Shown here one piece after another: positions 56,854 to 64,000 of a stretch of 64,000 nucleotides of DNA (within the stretch, counting starts at the first letter, position 1; each line of letters opens with the position of its first letter). A program made the position numbers and the translations under genes. The notes under the pieces are model-generated. The model worked only from the letters and a program-made list of their open reading frames with translations. It was not told the origin of the DNA and made no database searches. Source of the stretch: Pseudomonas sp. B21_DOA (GTDB lineage: Bacteria > Pseudomonadota > Gammaproteobacteria > Pseudomonadales > Pseudomonadaceae); NCBI GenBank assembly GCA_030544685.1, contig CP086683.1, positions 2,790,001 through 2,854,000 of the forward strand. Direction: 5' to 3'.

Positions 56854-58656
56854 TCAACACTCCCCGATCAGCCAGACCACTTTGTTTTGCGCGGCGGCCT
56901 CGGTCAGCGCCTTGAAGGCGTCCTGGCCGATTCGCGCGGGTGTGCTCGGTTCGGTCAGTTCATTGCCGGGCACATGAGTGAGGCCTGCCTGGTCGATCGC
57001 TCCCAGTTTGAGGAAGAAAATCTGATCGTGGTGGGCCCGTTTGAATACCAGCGTCGGCATGCGATGTTCATACGTCAGCGGGAATAATTCGTAGCCGCTG
57101 TTAACCAGCAAGGAACCGATCAGCCGCCTCAGGTTCAGGTCCGAGGGATAGGTTGAGTAGTGATTCCAGGCCGCTGGAAAACGCTGCGGATCGAAGGTCA
57201 GGCGTTGCAGCTCACTGTCGACTTGGGAAGGCATCGGAATCAGTCGTTTCCCGCCAAGGTCAATATCCGGCGCCACGGTCAGCATGCTCATCGGGTCGGC
57301 GCGGGTCTGGGCCGGCGTCGTAGACAGCGGCCGGTGCTGCCATTGCTGCAACGCAGCATCAATGTTGACCAGCCCGGTGCCGGTGATCGTCGGCGAGTGG
57401 TCGGCCAGTTCGAATAGTCGTCGGGCCACGGCGCGCGCGGTGGCGTCAGAAAAATCGGGGAATGCACGAGCAACGGATTGGGTGATTGGCGCTTCGAAAA
57501 AGTGTTTGCCCGGATGTATTTCACCTGGATCGTTGCCGATTCGAAACGTGGCCACCGGCTGCAAGGCGGGGGCGGTGGCCAGCATGTGTTCGAACGCCTC
57601 GAAGTGCGTTGGCGCGAACTCGGGATGAAGCACGAAAAACACCCGGGGCGCGGGGTTTGAGCCAACGGGCACGATGGGATAATGCAACCAGCCAAGCTGC
57701 ACCGATTCGATCCCGGCAGGCTTGTTCAAATGGCCCCAGGGCAACCAGAAATACGCCGGATGCTGATCCTGGGCGCTGGGTGCTTGCCGTGTTGCCGGTT
57801 CGTCAGTCTCCTCCAGCCGTGGCCGCTTGCTCGGGCCGGCGATGGGCTCTTCGGCCTGGGCGATCGGCTGTCGGCTGGATGATGGGGGCTCTGCGGGCTG
57901 GATGCCGGGTGCTTTCTGCCGCCAGAACACGGTTCCCGCGATCTGTTCAAAAATATCTCCGGTGCCGCATGGCTTGCCGCTGACGCCTGCTGATAGTCGC
58001 CGTCCTTGTTTTTGCGCACCATGACTGTTCCGTCAACCGTGGTGACAAAGGTCTGCTTGAGCTTGTTGTAGCGAATGCCATCAGTGGCCAGTTGCGGCTT
58101 GGTCAGCGTGTTGACGTCCGAGGGAGCCAGATAGTCGGGGCTGGCCAAGGTAGTCGGGGCGCGCCGGATCGATGGCCTGTCAGGGCGCTGGATGCTCCAG
58201 CTCGCCTGGCCTTCGTTGGGAACCAGGGCGAGGCCGGTGACGCCGGGGGCGAAAGTCAGGGGTAAATGGTAGTTGCCGTGCAGATCCTGTTCGACCACGA
58301 ACCGTCCTTCACTATCGATTTGTGCGTACGTTCGCTGATCCGGACCGGTGAACAGACCGCTCTTGTCTGGCACGGCAATCAGCTCGTGAGCGCGCTCCTG
58401 CGGCCAGGGATCGCGTTCCGAGTGGTGCCAATACGATTCGCTGTAGGCGGCAACTCATGAATGACCACCGCAGGCTGGCGATCAACCGCTGCGGAGGTGT
58501 CGGCGCCCCGGCTGAGGGGTGGCGGTTGAATGCCCAGCAGCAAGGCATCCGGCATGTGCAGACCGATGGTGTTGCTGCGTGTCGGCGAACCTGAGCCGGA
58601 GGCGTCGGGGAGGTCGGTTTTTGTCGTGACAGAAACTTTTTGGGTGGTTTGGCCAT
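56854..58656 (-). CDS. Unknown 601-aa protein next to the Mcf-like gene, three apparent frameshifts
   Basis: Reconstructed as 601 aa: MAKPPKKVSVTTKTD at the N-terminus, a beta-rich segment with GLFTGPDQRTYAQIDSEGRF that recalls repeats in Pseudomonas putative effectors, then a Pro/Ser-rich linker and a C-terminal half (FPAAWNHYSTYPSDLNLRRLIG .. KVVWLIGEC). I do not recognise the family. No signal peptide. Breaks, each one base short: T5 58637-58641, GG 58446-58447 (restores LPPYSESYWHHSERDPW), A5 57949-57953 (restores APEIFFEQIAGTVF). It is in line with and 93 bp after the Mcf-like gene, so probably co-transcribed. Confidence 0.6.
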
Positions 58657-58749
58657 ACTGAACTACTCATGAAGTGGATGCGCAGGCGCGCGCAGGCGCC
58701 TGGCAAAGCGCAGGGTTGCAAAGGGTGCTGTCGATTAATTGTTTTGCCG

Positions 58750-61700
58750 TTACGCTACAGGGACATTGAGGTTTGGCGTCGGCAGGAAGATCCCGGACTG
58801 ATGGCTGCAACGATTGGCCACTTGCAACTCGGATGCTTCAACTCGCGAGTTATCGGCACGCAATACCCAGCCGTGTGCGGCAAAGCTGTAACTCACTGCC
58901 GCTGACTCATCGAAGATCCAGCCCGCGTTTCTGACCTTCACCACCTCGCTGGCCAGCGAGGCCAGTGCTGAGGGCAGCGGTCTGGTAGCGTTGGGGGCTT
59001 CAAAGAATCGTGCATCAAGGCCATCGCGGTAGACCCGGTCAAACACCAGATCGACTGTATGCACCACTCCGTTCTCAGTGATGACTCGAATCTGATCAAT
59101 CAAGTCCTCGCTTTCGTACACCGGTAGGTAAACAGTACAGGTGCCGATGGATAGCTGATTGTTCGAGAGTCTGATATCGACGGGCCCGAGTTTTGTGGCA
59201 TCGAGCTCCCACGTAGAGGAGTGCATCAGGCGCACGGTCGAGCTGGCGAGGGCGCCCGGTGTAGAAAGTCGCAGTGTCATGTTGGCAACGAGGTGTATCA
59301 GATACGTGGAGCCTTCTCCCACCAGGCTTTCCATCGCGGTTTGCACGGTCTGCGCGGTTAGCGTGGCACAGCAGTTGCGATTGCCCATTTCGTACGCCCT
59401 GTTTTCCGGCAGGGCATAACTGTAGCGTCGCGAGCGGACTGGCAAGGGCAGCTTCATTTGCCTGATCCAGTCCCTTGGTATGCTGTAATCGGTGAAGGCC
59501 GGCAGGACATCGGTTTCATCCGAGAGGCCGGCATTGATGGCGACACCGTCATTGAAAATCAGTACATAACGGTAAAACGGCCTGACAGCCATGGTGCGCA
59601 ACATTTTTGTCAGGTTGTCTTGTTCGCCTTCATTACGAGCGGCGGCGAAATAATTCAGTTTGATCCGCTTTTCGCCAACGTGATAAACGAGATGACACCC
59701 TGCTGTCAGGTGATAGGACTTGGGTTTGTATGCGAATAAATGCGCCTCGGCCTTTGTCAATTCATCGCTGCTGTAATCAAGATAGATTCTGGTGACGGTC
59801 TCAGCGCGCAGCACCGAGTAAAAAGTTGTCATGTTGCTGGAGCGGGGCAAGTAATAGCTCGCTTCCTGCTGATGCCTGATCCAGCACTCTTCGGCGTAAA
59901 CGATAATGGGTTGTTGTGACTGACCAAGTTTGATCAGTATTTCAGCAAAGTCTGCCGTTTCGTCCTTTGAGAGTTTCTCCGGCAGCTCAAATCTGAAATG
60001 GAAACCGTCGCTGGTGATGAAAGTCAGATCCCTATTGATCAGTAGGCGGACGTTGGCTTTTGTTTCGTAGACATCATGAATGGTCAAGATGTTTTTTGAT
60101 TGTTCATGAAACTCGAACCCCGAAGTGATAACCAGGTCGTTACCCTCGATGTGCCATGAGTCAATAAGCTCTTTTTCCAGTTCAGTACGATATGGCTTGG
60201 CTGTTTGCCATCTTCGAAGATCGAGAAGCGTCCGGCCACATGTGCAATCAAATATTGATCGGCGCCCGTTTCACCGGATGCCTTGGCATTCTTGTGCAGC
60301 AGGTAGATCTGATCATCGCCGGCACCCGCTTCGATCACGTCACTACCGCGGGCCTTGATAAGGTTGCTTTGCGCCGTACCGGTCACGACGCTTGCGGCGC
60401 CGTTGACGGTTTCAACGTTTTCAATGCTGTCCAGCAAACTGTGCAAGGCATACTTTTTGCCCTGTTCGCTTGATTTGTCGGTCGAAATGATCTGCAGCGT
60501 GCCGGCCAGCAGGTCCACGTCATAACCGGTTTTATCGGTGCTGTAATCGGAGTAACGGCCACCGAGCACCAGCGTGTCCTGGCCTGCGCCACCTCGCAGT
60601 ATCGAATGTTCTGTGGCATCCACATCTTGCTTGAGGAATTCGGCCGCATTGTCGAACACGAACTGGTCGTTTTTCTCGCCACCGGTGAGGTCTTTTTCCC
60701 GGATTTGTAATGAAAGACGTTCGGTTTTTTTCGACCCCCTTGATTGAATCTCGACCTTCGGCCAGCAGCCACATAACGCTCTTGTTGTCTGCCGGGGTGC
60801 CTAGTTCGGCGCCAGGCGTGTTCTGTGTGACGCCTTCACGGGCATCGATGGTGTCATCCAGACCGACTATTTCAGGAACATGTACCGATTCCCAGGCGTC
60901 GCGTTTCGTCCACCAGTTTCGCTTCCAGACTCTGGTGGGCCGCAGGCGGACTTCGAATTGGCCATTGACGATGGCTTCGGTACTGTCCTTGAGAGGGCCA
61001 TCGAGCAATTTTCTCGCCGTCGTCTTCAACTTGATGGAATGCTGCAACAGCGTCTTGGCCTTGATATAACGGTCTTGAACGTGCTGATCGATATCCGCCA
61101 TGCAGAACGAAAACCAGCCAGTGCGCCAACGCTCATCCAGAGTGAGTTCTATGTAGTCGTCGATATCGTCGACAATGCGCACCGCACCATAGACCTGCGA
61201 GCCGATGGCTAGCATTGCACCGGCAGCCAGTCCAACCGGGCCGGCGAAGGAAAAGCCGGCCATCGCCGCGGCGCCGAGAATCACCGTCATGGCGGCGCTG
61301 GTAATACTCAGGCTGGCGCTGACGTAATGATCCAGTGCTTCCTTGCCCGTGGCGTTCTCGGCAGCATTCATGGATCGCACGGCGGTGTAGATATCGAAAG
61401 GCAGCGTCAGCGCGCCCCCGAGCAGACCGCCTGAACGGCCCAGCCTGAGCGCCATTCGGGTTCTGGCGAAGTCACGGTAGGCATGTTGCCCGACAGTGAG
61501 CATTTGGGTGGCAGCTTTGCTGACGCCAATGTCGACGGCGATCGAGCCAAGTTCCGAGGCGATGCCTGCGCTGTTGATCGCGATCTCTGCGGTGTTCTTT
61601 GTCTTGATTGCATCGAAGACTCCGCGCAGTCCCATGAATATCCCGAAGCCTTGAATACCTACGCTGGAGCCGAGTGTTGCGTAGCTTTTGGTCAATGTTT

Positions 61701-62271
61701 TCCAGCGTGGATGGTGTTGAGGCAGATGCACATGCTGCAGGTCGAGTGCCTGTGCCGCATTGGCGAGTTTCACCAGCTTGCGCCGGTAGTTGCCCGGTTC
61801 GTGCTCATCAGTAACGCGACCGCTGAAGAGCGCGGGGGCGGTCAAGGGGCGATGACTGGCCATTTCAAACAGCAGGGTTGGCAATAAATAACTGTCACTG
61901 CCGGTGGCAGCCTTCATGGCATGTTCGACCTTGTTCAGGTCCAATTGCACGGCATCGATAAAAGAACGCTTCAGCACTCGACTGAAGGTGTTGCGACCAT
62001 TCAATGGTTTGCCGTCGACGGTCGCTCCCAGACTGTCAAGCGCAACCCGCGTTATCGAGATGTCGCCAATTTGCAGAGGGCCGAATATTTCGTCCGCGAA
62101 CTTCAATTGGTTACGCTTGGAAGGGTGTTCGGGAAAGTCGATCGTTGCAGACGTGCGCTCGTTGCTCTCGAAAAGCATATCCGTGATAACGACCGTGTCG
62201 GTAACTTTCTGATTGTTTGGTTCTATTGCAGGATCGGTTTGAATCGAGGCGTTTTGTATCAAGGTGGCCAT
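58750..62271 (-). CDS. Mcf/FitD-like toxin-related protein with TcdA/B-type translocation domain, three apparent frameshifts
   Basis: About 1174 aa after reconstruction. Residues about 200-400 hold long hydrophobic helices and a GFGIFMGLRGVFDA .. LGGALTLPFDIYTAVRS .. GPVGLAAGAMLAIGSQVYGAVR .. DDIDDYIELT segment, like the pore-forming/translocation region of Mcf, FitD and large clostridial toxins. From about 530 come RTX-like motifs (LTGGEKNDQFVF, LRGGAGQDTLVLGG, EAGAGDDQIYLL). The last 400 residues are unrecognised. Mcf/FitD proteins are near 3000 aa, so this would be a shortened relative without their N-terminal part. Breaks: T7 60725-60731, T5 60693-60697, T5 60172-60176, each one base short. 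ATG 62271 has AAGGAAG upstream. Secretion route not visible. Confidence 0.65.
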
Positions 62272-62417
62272 GAGAACTTCCTTGTTCAGGCTGTCGTTTC
62301 GAATTGAAGCGGATATTAAGGCGCCCCTTTGAGCGCTGTATATAAAGGGGTTGTTGCGGTGTATTGCTCGTCAATGATTACAGGGTTGGCGCGCCCTGGT
62401 TAATTGTAAACAGCAGC

Positions 62418-62446
62418 ATCCCGACTCGAATCCGTTCAGTCGGGAT
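62418..62446. terminator. Hairpin between lysE-type and Mcf-like genes
   Basis: ATCCCGACT/AGTCGGGAT, 9-bp perfect stem with an 11-base loop just after the LysE-type gene; no T run, so termination is uncertain. Confidence 0.5.
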
Positions 62447-62459
62447 GAACAGCCATTAT

Positions 62460-63089
62460 TTAATGACTGCTGAGCAATGATGCCGCGCCGGCGCCGCCAA
62501 ACAATCCGGCACTGATCCGGTTGAACCAGTTCTGGCCTTTACCGCTGCGCAGATACCGCGCTGCGCCATGGGCGCCCAGGCCGTAGGCCAGCTTGCAGCA
62601 CAGGTCGAGTACCATCCAGGTCGCGATCATGATCAGCAATTGCGGCAGAAAAGGTTGGTTGGCGCTGAGGAACTGCGGCAGAAATGCGGCGAAGAACAGG
62701 ATGTCCTTCGGATTGCTCGCGCCCAATACGAAGGCACGCCCGAACAGTGTGCGAAAGCGCGGCACCGGTGCGGCGTCAGGGACTTCGGCGCCCGTGGATG
62801 GCTGCCGCGATTGTTGCCAGCTTTGCCAGGCGAGATAGAACAGGTACAGCGCGCCGACGATTTTCAGTGCGCTGAACAGCTGCTCAGATGCCAGCAAAAG
62901 AGCACCGAGGCCAAGCGCCGAAGCGCTGAGCAGGCAGACCGAGGCAATCACCCCGCCGAGAAACGCCGGGTAAGACCGGCGCAAACCATAATTCAGACTG
63001 TTGCTGATCATCAGCAACGACAGCGGTCCCGGGATCAGGATCACCACCAGTGCAGCGCCACTGAACAGCAGCCAGGTTTCCAGACTCAT
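62460..63089 (-). CDS. LysE/RhtB-family amino acid exporter
   Basis: A 209-aa protein with about six helices and the family opening LVVILIPGPLSLLMISNSLNYG, plus LGASNPKDILFFAAFLPQF. Exports amino acids or homoserine-lactone-like compounds; the substrate is unknown. ATG 63089 follows AAAGGAG. Confidence 0.88.
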   Translation of the reverse strand: MSLETWLLFSGAALVVILIPGPLSLLMISNSLNYGLRRSYPAFLGGVIASVCLLSASALGLGALLLASEQLFSALKIVGALYLFYLAWQSWQQSRQPSTGAEVPDAAPVPRFRTLFGRAFVLGASNPKDILFFAAFLPQFLSANQPFLPQLLIMIATWMVLDLCCKLAYGLGAHGAARYLRSGKGQNWFNRISAGLFGGAGAASLLSSH

Positions 63090-63121
63090 CGTTTTGCTCC
63101 TTTGTTGTTATCGAGATGCGC

Positions 63122-63148
63122 AAAAGCCCCACCCGTGAGGGTGAGGCT
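63122..63148 (-). terminator. Intrinsic terminator of the purine permease gene
   Basis: On the minus strand AGCCTCACCC/GGGTGGGGCT, a 10-bp stem with a TCAC loop and one wobble, then TTTT. Confidence 0.82.
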
Positions 63149-63174
63149 GGTTTGAAGCCTGAACCGCGCAGCGC

Positions 63175-64000
63175 TTACAGGAAGATGAACTTGGCGATGA
63201 AGATCGCGCAGAGCACCCACAGGCTGACGGAAATTTCCTTGTACTTGCCGGTGCCGGCCTTCAGCGCCACATACGTGATGAAGCCCAATGCGATGCCGTC
63301 GGCAACGGAGAAGGTCAGCGGCATCATGATCGCCGTGACAATCGCCGGAATCGCGTCGGTTGCTTCATCCCATTCGATGTGGGCCATGCCGCCCATCATC
63401 AGCATCGCCACGTAGATCAGTGCGCCAGCCGTGGCATAAGCGGGAATCATGCCAGCCAACGGGGCGAAGAACATGGCCGCTATAAATAGCACACCCACGG
63501 TGACGGCGGTAAGACCAGTCCGACCACCAGCGGCGACGCCGGCGGCACTTTCCACGTAACTTGTCACGGGAGGCACGCCAACCACGGCGCCGAATACGCT
63601 GGATGCGCTGTCGGCCTTCATCGCCCGCGAGAGGTTTTCGATGCGACCGTCAGCCGCGACGAGATTGGCGCGCTGGGCCACGCCCATCAAGGTGCCCGCG
63701 GTGTCAAACATGTGCACAAAGAGGAAGGCCAGCACCACGCTGATCATGCTGACGTTGAACACACCGGCGACGTTCATTGCCATCCAGGTCGGCGCCAGGC
63801 TCGGCGGCGCGGACATGATGCCCTCGTAGTGCACCAGGTCCAGACCCCAGCCGGCGAGGGTGACGGTGATGATGCTGATGAGGATTGCCCCGAACACGCG
63901 GTGGTAACTCAGGATCGCGATCATCAGGAAGCAGATCGCGGCCAGCAGTGGGCCGGGTTCGCGCAGCGAGCCGAGTTTGATCAGCGTCGCCGGGCTGTCG
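63175..64000 (-). CDS. AzgA-type purine permease, C-terminal part
   Basis: The visible 275 codons run off the window edge; the frame is open to base 64000. Segments such as LFVHMFDTAGTLMGVAQRANL, MKADSASSVFGAVVGVPPVTSYVESAAGVAAGGRTGLTA and GMIPAYATAGALIYVAMLM are those of the adenine/guanine/hypoxanthine permeases. It is a proton symporter in the inner membrane. Its presence beside the urate pathway adds to the purine theme. Confidence 0.9.
   Translation of the reverse strand, partial: DSPATLIKLGSLREPGPLLAAICFLMIAILSYHRVFGAILISIITVTLAGWGLDLVHYEGIMSAPPSLAPTWMAMNVAGVFNVSMISVVLAFLFVHMFDTAGTLMGVAQRANLVAADGRIENLSRAMKADSASSVFGAVVGVPPVTSYVESAAGVAAGGRTGLTAVTVGVLFIAAMFFAPLAGMIPAYATAGALIYVAMLMMGGMAHIEWDEATDAIPAIVTAIMMPLTFSVADGIALGFITYVALKAGTGKYKEISVSLWVLCAIFIAKFIFL

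Noticed and set aside
7519..62271. Programmed ribosomal frameshifting as the cause of the split genes
   Set aside because: Too many unrelated genes are affected, no common slippery heptamer is seen, and a tRNA gene shows the same base loss.
56854..62271. Prophage or mobile island carrying the Mcf-like locus
   Set aside because: No integrase, tRNA-end duplication, transposase or phage structural gene is present at either side.

Overview
This window looks like a chromosomal segment of a Pseudomonas of the P. fluorescens group. The evidence is the dense scatter of Pseudomonas REP/REPIN palindromes (core GTGGGAGCGAGC..GCTCGC, and a GCTGGC..GCCAGC variant), high-GC codon use, and recognisable Pseudomonas gene sets: minCDE, rdgC, prc, a CrbS/MxtR-type sensor kinase, and puuD/puuE/alc/allA. 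No phage, integrase or insertion sequence was seen.

Layout. 1-1877: the end of rmuC, then a long non-coding stretch ending in about 15 tandem copies of a 72-bp REP unit. 1878-13203: a CrbS-type sensor kinase, a TetR/MFS divergon with a perfect operator palindrome, a TDT-family transporter, a two-domain lysophospholipid transporter/acyltransferase, a guanidine-II-riboswitch-controlled SMR exporter, a BASS transporter and rdgC. 13362-13956: two copies of a tRNA-Val/tRNA-Asp pair. 13982-19916: a catalase-like/di-haem cytochrome pair, an FKBP lipoprotein, a DUF1232 gene behind two inverted DnaA boxes, and a compact HTH/unknown/Sel1 operon. 20112-25278: an Rhs polymorphic toxin with an AT-rich toxin tip and overlapping immunity gene. 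25336-30417: an EAL-CBS-GGDEF protein, Prc protease and a quinone oxidoreductase. 30531-37026: an ABC importer operon with two phosphohydrolase-type enzymes, divergent from a GntR/UTRA regulator. 37205-47657: an M20 amidohydrolase, an MscS-type channel coupled to a 58-aa membrane protein, ApeB, RluA, minCDE, an HtrB/LpxL acyltransferase and a patatin. 47788-56694: two Tsx-like porins, a purine permease, and a complete urate-to-glyoxylate pathway (PuuD, HiuH, UraD, PuuE, Alc, AllA). 56854-62271: an unknown protein and a Mcf/FitD-like toxin-related protein. 62460-64000: a LysE exporter and a purine permease running off the end.

Purine theme. Between 47.8 and 56.7 kb, and again at 63-64 kb, the genes form a coherent set: outer-membrane nucleoside channels, inner-membrane purine permeases, and every enzyme from urate to glyoxylate plus urea. 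The divergent promoter region (55921-56340) holds two FadR-type GntR operators, TTGTATACAA and TTGTGTACAA, one near each transcription start.

Sequence quality. Fourteen protein genes, including minC and minE, are broken as printed. Nearly every break is explained by one missing base, usually in a short homopolymer (G5 to G4, A6 to A5, C4 to C3). One of the two tRNA-Asp copies lacks one G of a G5 run in the same way. I count about 25 such sites; only one looks like an insertion. The simplest reading is homopolymer under-calling in the assembly, not true pseudogenes. I therefore annotate these genes as single CDSs over their full reconstructed span and give the suspected site in each entry.
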